From positions 1 through 34,236 of the forward strand of contig CACYCS010000032.1 of assembly GCA_902773005.1 (NCBI GenBank): a stretch of 34,236 bases of DNA, in the 5' to 3' direction. The DNA is from an uncultured Erysipelotrichaceae bacterium. GTDB taxonomy: Bacteria; Bacillota_I; Bacilli_A; RFN20; CAG-826. Below the pieces are notes generated by a model. It was not told where the DNA came from, made no database searches, and saw only the letters and a program-made list of their open reading frames with translations. Of the stretch, positions 23,960 to 31,661 are shown piece by piece; the first letter of the stretch is position 1, and each line of letters begins with the position of its first letter. The position numbers were made by a program, and so were the translations under genes.

Positions 23960-23993
23960 AATAAGGATAGGGCGATCCGCCCGATAGACGACG

Positions 23994-25295
23994 ATGATTT
24001 CACGGCCGAAGCATATTGAAGATACCAAGGGACTATTAGGACAACTACCGACAATCGACGCCCCCGTTCCCGATTTTCTTTATCTCGCGACCGATAACGC
24101 GAGGTGCAAGGGGGCGGAGATCTACGTAAAGGAGGGCGATCGCGTCCTGATGGGACAGAAGATCGGCCTTCGCCGCGCCGCGTTTTTCGAGCAGCCCATC
24201 CACGCGACTTGCTCGGGGATATATCTCGGCAAGGAAAAGCATTACCACCGTTCAGGAAAGCTCGTCGACTTCCTGAAGATTCAAAACGACCACCTCGACG
24301 AATGGGACCCTAGCCTCAAGGAAAGAAGCGACGAAGAGATCGCTAAGCTTAGCAAGGAAGATATCATCGAGATCCTTAAGGAATGCGCATCGGTTGGACT
24401 AGGCGGCTCTAGCTTCCCAACCTACATCAAAATGCAGGGTAAGCAACCCATTCATACGATTTTGATCAACGGCATCGAATGCGAACCCTATATCTCCGCG
24501 GACCATCGCCTGATGCTAGAAGACCCCGAATCCATCATCGGGGGCATCCGCATCCTCCAGCAGGCATTCTCCTGCAAGGATGCCCGCATCTGCGTGAAAT
24601 CGAAATACAGCGACCTCCGCCAAGTATATGGCGCCTTCTTGAAGCGTCCCGAGGCGGAAGGGATCTCGCTTTGCCCCGTCGGCAATTTCTATCCGCAGGG
24701 CTGGGAGATCGCGATGATCAAATCCGCGACCGGGATCGAAGTCCCTTCAGGCCACCTCCCTGGCGAATTTGGAATCGCGAACTTCAACGTCTCGACCGTC
24801 TCTGGCATCTACCAGGCGGTCAAATACAATCGCTCGGTTGTGGAAAGACTCGTTTCCGTGACTGGGGACGGCATCGCCTATCCCTCGAATTTCCGGGTAA
24901 GGGTAGGCACCCCACTAGAATATTTGTTGCAGGCCTGCGGCGGATTCGTCAAAGAAGAGGTGCCCAAGGTATTGATTCTAGGCGGCCCCATGATGGGCGC
25001 CTCAATCCCGTCTTCAGATTGCATCGTCACCAAAACGGTCACTAGCTGCATCGTGCTGAACGCGGAAGAAGTGAAGGAAGAGCCTTGCATCCGCTGCGGC
25101 TCTTGCGTCCTAAGCTGCCCAACTGGCCTAGAGCCGCAACAGATCATGCTGGCGGTCAAAGCAAACGATAAGGACCGCATCAAGGCACTTAACCCGCTCC
25201 GCTGCATCGAATGCGGATTATGCACCTATGTGTGCACGAGCAAGATCAGGGTTACCGATTTCGTGCGGAGGGCGAAGATACTCGCGAAGCTATGA
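23994..25295 (+). CDS. rnfC: Rnf electron transport complex subunit C
   Basis: 433-aa peripheral subunit that carries the NADH/FMN-type Gly-rich region (SVGLGGSSFPTYIKM about 134-148), an SLBB-like middle and two C-terminal 4Fe-4S motifs (CIRCGSCVLSCP near 364 and CIECGLCTYVCT near 404). In the Rnf complex it exchanges electrons with NAD(H) and passes them along the membrane chain. Length is usual. First gene of a ten-gene operon; its stop overlaps rnfD by 4 nt (ATGA 25292-25295). Confidence 0.95.
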   Translation: MISRPKHIEDTKGLLGQLPTIDAPVPDFLYLATDNARCKGAEIYVKEGDRVLMGQKIGLRRAAFFEQPIHATCSGIYLGKEKHYHRSGKLVDFLKIQNDHLDEWDPSLKERSDEEIAKLSKEDIIEILKECASVGLGGSSFPTYIKMQGKQPIHTILINGIECEPYISADHRLMLEDPESIIGGIRILQQAFSCKDARICVKSKYSDLRQVYGAFLKRPEAEGISLCPVGNFYPQGWEIAMIKSATGIEVPSGHLPGEFGIANFNVSTVSGIYQAVKYNRSVVERLVSVTGDGIAYPSNFRVRVGTPLEYLLQACGGFVKEEVPKVLILGGPMMGASIPSSDCIVTKTVTSCIVLNAEEVKEEPCIRCGSCVLSCPTGLEPQQIMLAVKANDKDRIKALNPLRCIECGLCTYVCTSKIRVTDFVRRAKILAKL

Positions 25296-26440
25296 TTACC
25301 ATCGTAAACGAAAAATCACCGCACCTGCGCCGCAAGGATTCCCTCGCCCGCATGCTTGCTGACGTCTTGATCGCCCTTGCGCCGACCATCGTTTTCGCGC
25401 TTGTCGTGTATCAATGGGACGCCGCGAGGAACCTCGCCATCAGCTGGGCGACCATGGTCGCTTCCGAAATCGTCTACGTTTTGATCGTCAACCGCATCAA
25501 ATATGACGGCAAGAAGCACACCTTCAAGGAACATCTTGCAGCCGGGTGGTCGAAACTCACGGTCAACAATATCTTGGCTCCAAGCGTGTCCGCCGCGATC
25601 TTCGCGCTCATCATGCCCGCCCGCACCAATCCCTATTTCATGATCTATCCCGCGCTAATCCTAGGAAGCCTATTCGCGATGATCATCGGCAAGCTCGTCT
25701 TCGGCGGGACGGGGAGCAACATCTTCAACCCCGCCGCCGTCGGCATGGTGTTCTCGAAGATCTGCTTCGGCTCGAAATACATCTATCAATCCCGCCCCTT
25801 CTTCATCGTAACTGGTGGCACGCCCCTCACGAATTCCATTGCCGAGGTCCCTGGCCTCAATAGTTTGACTGGCAAGTGGATGGGGATCAACGACGTTCCG
25901 CTAGAGGGCCTATTGTTTGGGCAAGTCGGAGGAACGATCGGCGAGGCGTTCAAGATCGCGATCCTCGTCGGCATGGTGTATCTATTGATCCGCAAGGCCG
26001 CGGATTGGCGGATCATCGTCTCGTATCTATCGACCTTCGTGCTCCTAATGGCCTTAGCAGGCGCCATCATCTGCACGAGGCACGATATCAATTTCTTCCG
26101 CTTCCTCGCGTTCCAATTGCTTTCTGGCGGGATGCTGTTCGGGGTCACGTTCATGCTCACCGACCCCGTCACTAGCCCCATCAATTCGCCAAGTAGGTTT
26201 ATCTATGGCTCGGCTGCGGCCATCATCACTGTCATCATTCGTCTATTCGGCGCACTGCCTGAAGGCATGGCGTATTCGATTCTCATCTGCAATATGCTCG
26301 CCCCGGCCCTAGACTACTACAAGTGGTCCTCGCCCAAGTGGAATAGGCGCTACGTCATCATCCTTTGCGTTGCCCTTGGTATCGCTCTTCTAGCGGTTGG
26401 GCTAGGCTTAGGATTCGGAGGGGAGGTCGTCGCAGCATGA
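25292..26440 (+). CDS. rnfD: Rnf complex membrane subunit D
   Basis: 382-aa integral membrane subunit (NQR2/RnfD family), the putative ion-translocating, FMN-carrying protein. The start is the ATG overlapping the rnfC stop, not the longer open frame. Hydrophobic helices fill most of the sequence; hallmark GGTGSNIFNPAAVG at about 147-160. FMN is normally attached to Thr in an (S/T)GAT motif: here the motif is VTGGTPLT with Thr177 as likely acceptor, so the Ala is replaced by Gly. Stop overlaps rnfG by 4 nt. Confidence 0.95.
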   Translation: MITIVNEKSPHLRRKDSLARMLADVLIALAPTIVFALVVYQWDAARNLAISWATMVASEIVYVLIVNRIKYDGKKHTFKEHLAAGWSKLTVNNILAPSVSAAIFALIMPARTNPYFMIYPALILGSLFAMIIGKLVFGGTGSNIFNPAAVGMVFSKICFGSKYIYQSRPFFIVTGGTPLTNSIAEVPGLNSLTGKWMGINDVPLEGLLFGQVGGTIGEAFKIAILVGMVYLLIRKAADWRIIVSYLSTFVLLMALAGAIICTRHDINFFRFLAFQLLSGGMLFGVTFMLTDPVTSPINSPSRFIYGSAAAIITVIIRLFGALPEGMAYSILICNMLAPALDYYKWSSPKWNRRYVIILCVALGIALLAVGLGLGFGGEVVAA

Positions 26441-26970
26441 ACGAATTCGCGAAGAAAGCCCTGAAGGTCGCCTTGATCCTCGCCTCGATCGGCGGGGTAA
26501 GCGCGATCACCGTTAGCGCGGTCAACCTTTTCACCGCCCCGAAGATCGAGGCGAACCGCAAAGAGAAGGAAAAGAAAGCCCTCAATGAGATCTTCCCTTC
26601 CGCCACAGTCGGAGAAGCGGTGGAAATCAAGCAAAACGCATACACGTCCCTACTGAAATATTGGCCAGTGCAAATCGGAAACGAGGATGCCCGCATCTAT
26701 AGCTGCTCTGGCAAAAACGGCTATGGCGCGGTCAGCCTACTCATCGGCGTCTATGGCGATTATAGCCTTGGACGGATGTCGATCATCGATAATACCGAGA
26801 CCTATGGGCAGACATTGAATCAGAATTACATCGCCCCGTATCAGTATTATGAAGACGGTGAGTCGCGACAAACTGCCCTCGATAACGTCACTTGCGGCGC
26901 CACCTATGGCGCAAAGCTCATCAAAGGCATGGTGGAGCAGGCCGTGGCCCACTACAAGGAGGCAAGATGA
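26437..26970 (+). CDS. rnfG: Rnf complex subunit G
   Basis: 177 aa, one N-terminal membrane helix (VALILASIGGVSAITVSAVN) and an extracytoplasmic FMN-binding domain. The covalent FMN motif is VTCGATYGAK with Thr156 as the expected flavin acceptor (family S/T-GAT; the residue before G is Cys here). ApbE encoded downstream is the enzyme that would load it. Ribosome site GGAGGGGAGG lies within rnfD; start at ATG 26437 overlaps the rnfD stop. Confidence 0.95.
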   Translation: MNEFAKKALKVALILASIGGVSAITVSAVNLFTAPKIEANRKEKEKKALNEIFPSATVGEAVEIKQNAYTSLLKYWPVQIGNEDARIYSCSGKNGYGAVSLLIGVYGDYSLGRMSIIDNTETYGQTLNQNYIAPYQYYEDGESRQTALDNVTCGATYGAKLIKGMVEQAVAHYKEAR

Positions 26971-27752
26971 TGGAAAAGAAGCGTTCCGCCCATTTCGAAT
27001 CGTTCGTCTCCGGCATCTGGAAGGAGAACCCGCTTTTCGTCTCGTTGCTCGGCCTTTGCCCAGCCCTTGCGGTCACGAAATCCATCGAGGCGGCTTTCGG
27101 AATGGGGATTTTGTTCACTTTGGTCCTAGTTTGCTCAAACGTCTTGGTCTCAGCCCTTCGCAAGGTGATTCCAGAAGAGGCGAAGACCCCGTGCGAAATC
27201 GTGATCATCGCGACCTTCGTCACCCTGGTCAAAATGCTCACTGAAGCCATCCTCCCAGAACTCTATAGCACCTTAGGCGTGTTCCTTTCGCTTCTAGTCG
27301 TCAATTGCATCGTATTGGGCCGAAGCGAGGCGTTCGCCATCAAAAACGGAGTGTTCGATTCCTTCCTCGATGGCATCGGCAATGGCATCGGCTACACGAT
27401 CGCCATCATGATCATCGCCCTCGTTAGGGAGGTGTTAGGGACCGGGATGATCACTTTCGGCGAGACATTCACCTTCATCGCTAGTGCCAATGGAGGGCAG
27501 CCGTTCCGCATCTACTTATTAACCGGCCCATCCCCGAGTCCGATCGAAGGGCCCGCGTGGGATTTCTCGATGTCGTTCTTCACTAACCCCGCCGGCGCAT
27601 TCTTAGTGCTAGGGGTCACCCTTGCCATCATCGCCGCGATTCGAAACGGCAAGGCGGAGAAAGCGAAAGTGGATGCTAGGCTCAAGGCGCTTGAAGAGAA
27701 AAAGAGCGCACCCGTGAACGCGAATTCAACGCCCAAGAAGGAGGAGAAGTGA
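26967..27752 (+). CDS. rnfE: Rnf complex membrane subunit E
   Basis: 261-aa membrane protein (Rnf/Nqr family, NqrD/RnfE). Shows ENPLFVSLLGLCPALAVTKS and VNCIVLGRSEAFA, conserved in RnfA/E with the Cys that help hold a membrane Fe-S centre. A charged tail of about 35 residues (KAEKAKVDARLKALEEKKS) extends the C-terminus, longer than in many members. A second ATG follows directly (ATGATG, 26967-26972). Confidence 0.95.
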   Translation: MMEKKRSAHFESFVSGIWKENPLFVSLLGLCPALAVTKSIEAAFGMGILFTLVLVCSNVLVSALRKVIPEEAKTPCEIVIIATFVTLVKMLTEAILPELYSTLGVFLSLLVVNCIVLGRSEAFAIKNGVFDSFLDGIGNGIGYTIAIMIIALVREVLGTGMITFGETFTFIASANGGQPFRIYLLTGPSPSPIEGPAWDFSMSFFTNPAGAFLVLGVTLAIIAAIRNGKAEKAKVDARLKALEEKKSAPVNANSTPKKEEK

Positions 27753-27754
27753 TC

Positions 27755-28345
27755 ATGCAATACCTCGTGGCATTCGTCTTAGGCATCCTCTCCTATGCCC
27801 TCATCAATAACGTCGTCCTCGTCCGCTTCTATGGCATCTGTTCCTTCGTAGGCGTCGGAAACAAGGTGAAATCGGCCGCAAGCATGGGGATCGCCGTGAG
27901 CTTCGTCATCATTTTGGCGACGCTCATCTGCTATCCGATCTACCATTTCATCCTGGTCCCTGCCGGCGTCCCATTCCTCGACACGATCACCTATATCCTT
28001 GTCATCGCTAGCTTAGTTCAGGTGGTGGGCCTATTCATCAAGAAGCATTCGCCCACCTTGTATCGGAACCTCGGCATCTATTTGCCCCTCATCACCACCA
28101 ACTGCGCCGTCCTAGGCGTCGTGACCGAGAATACCGACGCGGGCCTTGGCTTCTTGGAATCGCTCTCCAATGCCTTTGGGACCTCGGTCGGGTTCTTCAT
28201 CACGATCTTCCTGTTCGCTTGCATCAGGGTGAGACTCGAATCGAGCAATGCGCCGAAAGCGTTCAAAGGCATTCCCTTGGCGCTTATCTGCGCTGCCATC
28301 ATGGCAATGGCCTTCATGGGCCTAAGTGGGGTGATCAGCCTATGA
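27755..28345 (+). CDS. rnfA: Rnf complex membrane subunit A
   Basis: 196-aa partner of RnfE with the same fold. Motifs NNVVLVRFYGICSFVGVG near 22-39 and TTNCAVLGVVTEN near 110-122 carry the conserved Cys for the shared Fe-S centre. I choose ATG 27755 over GTG 27749, because AGGAGG (27739-27744) is too close to the GTG and well spaced from the ATG; with GTG the overlap would be GTGA. Confidence 0.93.
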   Translation: MQYLVAFVLGILSYALINNVVLVRFYGICSFVGVGNKVKSAASMGIAVSFVIILATLICYPIYHFILVPAGVPFLDTITYILVIASLVQVVGLFIKKHSPTLYRNLGIYLPLITTNCAVLGVVTENTDAGLGFLESLSNAFGTSVGFFITIFLFACIRVRLESSNAPKAFKGIPLALICAAIMAMAFMGLSGVISL

Positions 28346-28545
28346 ACCCGATTCTAGCGCTAGTTCTAGCGATTGGCATATTGGTGGTCCTAGTCGCCAC
28401 TTTCGTCATAAGCTTCATCGCCTATCGCCGTACCCCAGTTCCCAAAGGATGCGAGGATCTAGTGGCGAATAAGAAGAAATGCGATGGCTGCCAGGAGGCC
28501 CATTGCCCATTCGCGGAAGCATTAGGCAAGAAGGGGGGCGAATGA
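28342..28545 (+). CDS. Small Cys-rich membrane protein in Rnf operon
   Basis: 67 aa. One N-terminal membrane helix (ILALVLAIGILVVLVATFVI) followed by a basic stretch and a Cys cluster CEDLVANKKKCDGCQEAHCP (four Cys), then a Gly/Lys tail. It overlaps rnfA by 4 nt and is followed 2 nt later by the shortened RnfB. I do not recognise a named family. Location and Cys pattern suggest a Fe-S or metal site associated with Rnf, perhaps part of a split RnfB. Confidence 0.7.
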   Translation: MNPILALVLAIGILVVLVATFVISFIAYRRTPVPKGCEDLVANKKKCDGCQEAHCPFAEALGKKGGE

Positions 28546-28546
28546 T

Positions 28547-28873
28547 ATGGATCCCATGACGATACTTTACGCATTCCTGATTTTAGCAGGCGTCGCCTTA
28601 TTGTTTGGCTTTTTGCTTGCAGTTGCAGCAAAGATCTTCTACGTCAAGGAGGACGAGAGGATCGGGGCGGTCGAGAAGATGCTCCCCAATTACAATTGCG
28701 GCTCCTGCGGATACGCTGGCTGCCACGAGATGGCCGAAGCGATCGTAAGCGGCAAAGAAAAGAAATTGTCCAAGTGCAAGCCGGGGAAGAAGGATAAGAA
28801 CTTCGACCCGATCATCGCCTATATGGATGAGCATCCCGACGAAGACGGCGCCAAGCACGTCCCGACGGTATGA
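28547..28873 (+). CDS. rnfB: Shortened RnfB with a single Fe-S domain
   Basis: 108 aa. An N-terminal membrane helix (about 5-29) is followed by the RnfB Fe-S domain: PNYNCGSCGYAGCHEMAEAI and KLSKCKPG. Canonical RnfB continues with two or more ferredoxin-type 4Fe-4S clusters that take electrons from ferredoxin and is usually 180-350 aa. Here the protein ends soon after the first domain, with an acidic tail (MDEHPDEDGAKHVPTV). The stop overlaps the apbE start (ATGA 28870-28873), so there is no room for a lost end: the short form is the intact gene. Confidence 0.88.
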   Translation: MDPMTILYAFLILAGVALLFGFLLAVAAKIFYVKEDERIGAVEKMLPNYNCGSCGYAGCHEMAEAIVSGKEKKLSKCKPGKKDKNFDPIIAYMDEHPDEDGAKHVPTV

Positions 28874-29838
28874 AGCGCTTGCCCCTAATCGCCATATTTG
28901 CTTTTGCTGTGTCTTGTGCGCCGCTACTGTCCTCTTGCGAGAATCAAGGCGGAAGCGCGACCTCCTATGGCTTCGATACCCTTTGGACGATCGACCTATA
29001 CGAAGGGAGCCAATCCGATTGCGATCACATCAAGAATCTGATCGCCGATGTTTCTGACACTTTGGATCCATACAAATCTCATTCCCCGTTAGCGAAGCTC
29101 AACGCAAATCGAACCATCGAGATGAACGATACCCTAAAAGAAGCGTTATCTATTTCGACGAAGCTTCAAGAAGAGACGCAAGGCGCGTTCAATCCATTCA
29201 TGCTGGAACTCAATGACGCCTGGAAGCAAAACCTAGCCCAAGGAAAAGCCCTAGAACGGGATGAGGTGCATAGCCTTTTAGACAAAATAGCAGGGACGTG
29301 CATCGAGTTTTCCCTAGATTCCATTCGGCTGGAAGGGCAGGGGAGCATCGATTTAGGGGCAATCGGGAAAGGCTATTGCATGGATTTGATCGCGCGTTAC
29401 CTCAAGGAGAAGTCCATCAAGGCCTATCGCATCTCGGGCGGAAGGTCGAGCTTGCTTCTTGGTTCATCGGGGAACGCGGCAATACAAGCCTACAACATCA
29501 TTCCCGAAGATTATCCAACTCATTCTTTCAAAGCCATCGAATGCGGGATATCGACGAGCTCGATCTCGCAGCAGCGTTATGAGATCGACGGCTTCACTTA
29601 CTCCCACATCGTGAATCCGTTCACCGGCGAAGCGCGTCCGCAATACAAGATGACGCTTGCTAGGCTCAAATTCGATGACATGTCCCCCTTCGATTTTCCA
29701 AATAGCATGCTAGATGCCTCGACGACGGCTTTCTTTTCGATGGGGGTCGACGAGATTTCGTCGTATTGCAGCCAAAGGCATCTTGATTACATCGTCGGCG
29801 GCGAAGATGGGATCTTAAGGAATTCGCTTGGCCTATGA
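28870..29838 (+). CDS. apbE: FAD:protein FMN transferase, lipoprotein
   Basis: 322-aa ApbE that uses FAD and Mg to attach FMN to Thr of RnfD and RnfG outside the membrane. Lipobox SSC near residue 22. Family motifs present: SIDLGAIGKGYCMD near 159-172, GGRSSLLLG near 195-203, SHIVNPFTG at 245-253, and D282-A-S-T-T-AFFSMG. Length usual. Encoded directly after rnfB and before the NusG-II gene, with 4-nt overlaps on both sides. Confidence 0.95.
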   Translation: MKRLPLIAIFAFAVSCAPLLSSCENQGGSATSYGFDTLWTIDLYEGSQSDCDHIKNLIADVSDTLDPYKSHSPLAKLNANRTIEMNDTLKEALSISTKLQEETQGAFNPFMLELNDAWKQNLAQGKALERDEVHSLLDKIAGTCIEFSLDSIRLEGQGSIDLGAIGKGYCMDLIARYLKEKSIKAYRISGGRSSLLLGSSGNAAIQAYNIIPEDYPTHSFKAIECGISTSSISQQRYEIDGFTYSHIVNPFTGEARPQYKMTLARLKFDDMSPFDFPNSMLDASTTAFFSMGVDEISSYCSQRHLDYIVGGEDGILRNSLGL

Positions 29839-30227
29839 AGGAATTCGCGAAGAAGCATAAGGCCGATCTTATCATCTTTGGCTGCGTGTTGGCTCTTTCC
29901 CTTGGCGGACTAATTCCGTTTTTCATTTATAGGAATTCGAATCGAAACGGCCTAATCGCCTCTATTTACCGACAGGGGGAGCTACTACTTAAGATCGATC
30001 TCGCGGAGGAAAAAGAAGAAAGGACGTTTGAGATAGAGGGGACAAAGTCGAAGATGGAAATCGCAGTCAGAAGGAACGCGATCAAGGTCGCCCACTCGGA
30101 TTGCCCAACCCAATATTGCGTCCATATGGATTACGTGAGTTCGCCAGGGTTACCGATCGTATGCGCCTATAATGGCGTGTCCATCGTTTTGGAGGGCGGG
30201 GATTCTTCCTCGATCGTCGTCGGATGA
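29835..30227 (+). CDS. NusG domain II protein (EetA-like)
   Basis: 130 aa, one N-terminal membrane helix (LIIFGCVLALSLGGLIPFFI, about 12-31) and an outward NusG-II domain with the family's Cys pattern HSDCPTQYCVHMDYVSSPG and IVCAYN. This domain is found with ApbE and with the Gx-transporter-like gene in redox operons, including the Listeria-type EetA/EetB pair for extracellular electron transfer. Function is not proven. Overlaps both neighbours by 4 nt. Confidence 0.85.
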   Translation: MKEFAKKHKADLIIFGCVLALSLGGLIPFFIYRNSNRNGLIASIYRQGELLLKIDLAEEKEERTFEIEGTKSKMEIAVRRNAIKVAHSDCPTQYCVHMDYVSSPGLPIVCAYNGVSIVLEGGDSSSIVVG

Positions 30228-30808
30228 ATTGGATTGGCGGATTGCTCATTATTGCGGCTACGCTTTTCACCGTTTTCGCACTCACGCCCCTGCTGAATTC
30301 GTTTTCTTTCACGAATAAGAAGATCGCGCGATTTGGCGTGTTCGCTTCGCTTTCAATCGCCCTTGGCATCGCCGAGAGCTTCTTGCCTGACTTCTTGCTG
30401 CCTGGCATGAAGATCGGCCTCCCGAATCTTGCGATCCTCATCTTGCTGTATTTAAATGGCTTCTTCCCGGCGCTAGTCGTTAGCCTAGTTAGGGTAGTGG
30501 TCGTGAGTCTGCTCCGGGGAAGCTTTCTTGCGATGGGCGGGTGGATGTCTTTGGCCGGAGCGCTTGCCTCAATCCTAGCGATGGCCATCATCAAGAAGGC
30601 TTTTAAGAGCGCAACTCCCGTTGGGGTTTCGCTGATCGGCAGCGTTTTCCATGTCTCTGCTCAAATCGCGGTCGCGGTGGCCTACATTGGAAGCGCAGCC
30701 ATCTTGTATTATTTGCCATTCATGGGTTTACTTGCCATCGTATCGGGGCTTGCGGTTGGGCTTGTTGACGCGCGGATTCTCAAGATACTCTCGCGAATCG
30801 GCAACTGA
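30224..30808 (+). CDS. Gx transporter-family membrane protein (EetB-like)
   Basis: 194-aa membrane protein of the family often named heptaprenyl diphosphate synthase component I, now called Gx transporter family. Hydrophobic throughout; key part is LPGMKIGLPNLAILILLYLN (about 64-83) and RVVVVSLLRGSFL. Related to ECF S-components, so quinone or flavin transport is proposed for the group. Last gene of the Rnf operon. The annotated name prenyl synthase is likely misleading here, as no polyprenyl synthase catalytic motif is present. Confidence 0.85.
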   Translation: MNWIGGLLIIAATLFTVFALTPLLNSFSFTNKKIARFGVFASLSIALGIAESFLPDFLLPGMKIGLPNLAILILLYLNGFFPALVVSLVRVVVVSLLRGSFLAMGGWMSLAGALASILAMAIIKKAFKSATPVGVSLIGSVFHVSAQIAVAVAYIGSAAILYYLPFMGLLAIVSGLAVGLVDARILKILSRIGN

Positions 30809-30854
30809 TTCTGTAAGGGCTTTCAATTTTTTCGTTTGAAATGGCTTGTTGGTG

Positions 30855-30883
30855 TTGATTTTGCCCATCAATGCCTGTATTAT
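30855..30883 (+). promoter_or_regulatory. Promoter of the TetR gene
   Basis: TTGATT (30855-30860), 17-nt spacer, TATTAT (30878-30883). It lies inside the longer open frame, which supports the start at 30916. Confidence 0.65.
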
Positions 30884-30915
30884 GGGCTGGAACTCAAAGG
30901 AGAAATTCAGTTTCC

Positions 30916-31500
30916 ATGAAACAAAACGGACGAAACGTCAAAGACGAGATAGCCGACGCTTTTGTGACCGAGTTCAATCGCAACGGTCCTAAACTCACGC
31001 TCGACGGCGTGACCGCTATCATCCACATTTCTAAGAAGACGATCTACAAGTATTTCCAGTCGAAGCAGGATATCTATCGCTATATCCTTGGCAAGACAAC
31101 CGCCTACGTCGAAGAGAAGCAGCGCGAGATCCGCGATAACCCCGATCTCCCGCTTCGGGAGAAGATCGAGAAGATCATCACGATCACCACGCCCTATGAA
31201 ATTCAGCTCGACGTCGCTCGCATCCCCGAATTGAAGGAAGCTGAGCCCGAGGTTTTCGCCGAAATCGACGCCGCATTCCACGTCCAGTGGGAAGCGGTGC
31301 GCGATGTGCTGGAGGAGGCGATCAGCAAAGGAGTGGTCCGCACGAGCTGCACCCCGAACTTCATCATCACCGTGCTTTATGCCTCGATGACCGATTTCCT
31401 TCGCGAGCCCTTCCTCCGCAGCGAATCCCTTTCTTACACCGAGGCCGTCCATCGCTTGGCAGACCTGGTCCTCAACGGGATCTTCGCCCAAGACAATTAG
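30916..31500 (+). CDS. TetR-family transcriptional regulator
   Basis: 194 aa. The N-terminal TetR helix-turn-helix is LDGVTAIIHISKKTIYKYFQ (about 29-48); the C-terminal helical ligand-binding part is acidic and variable. I start at ATG 30916 because the promoter lies at 30855-30883; AAAGGAGA (30896-30903) is the ribosome site, somewhat far. It is encoded before the GPH symporter on the same strand and may regulate it; the ligand is unknown. Confidence 0.88.
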   Translation: MKQNGRNVKDEIADAFVTEFNRNGPKLTLDGVTAIIHISKKTIYKYFQSKQDIYRYILGKTTAYVEEKQREIRDNPDLPLREKIEKIITITTPYEIQLDVARIPELKEAEPEVFAEIDAAFHVQWEAVRDVLEEAISKGVVRTSCTPNFIITVLYASMTDFLREPFLRSESLSYTEAVHRLADLVLNGIFAQDN

Positions 31501-31610
31501 CTAATTTAGGCGTGTATCGCCTAGCAATACCTCATCCTGCCGATTTCGGCCGCCGTTCCGGCGCATCATCTACGCAAAAGCGCATGCAGTCCCGCGCCAC
31601 GATGGGCTGC

Positions 31611-31635
31611 GATCCCCATTAGGGTAGTGGGGGTC
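31611..31635 (+). promoter_or_regulatory. Hairpin in leader of symporter gene
   Basis: GATCCCCA (31611-31618) pairs with TGGGGGTC (31628-31635, one G-U) over a 9-nt loop, 12 nt before the ribosome site of the symporter. It lacks a T tract; it may be an operator or translational control element. Confidence 0.35.
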
Positions 31636-31661
31636 AAAGGCGCAGCGAAAAGGAGGTTACT

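Noticed and set aside
30907-31491. Minus-strand 194-aa frame opposite TetR gene
   Set aside because: Shadow of the TetR coding strand; the helix-turn-helix and promoter are on the plus strand.
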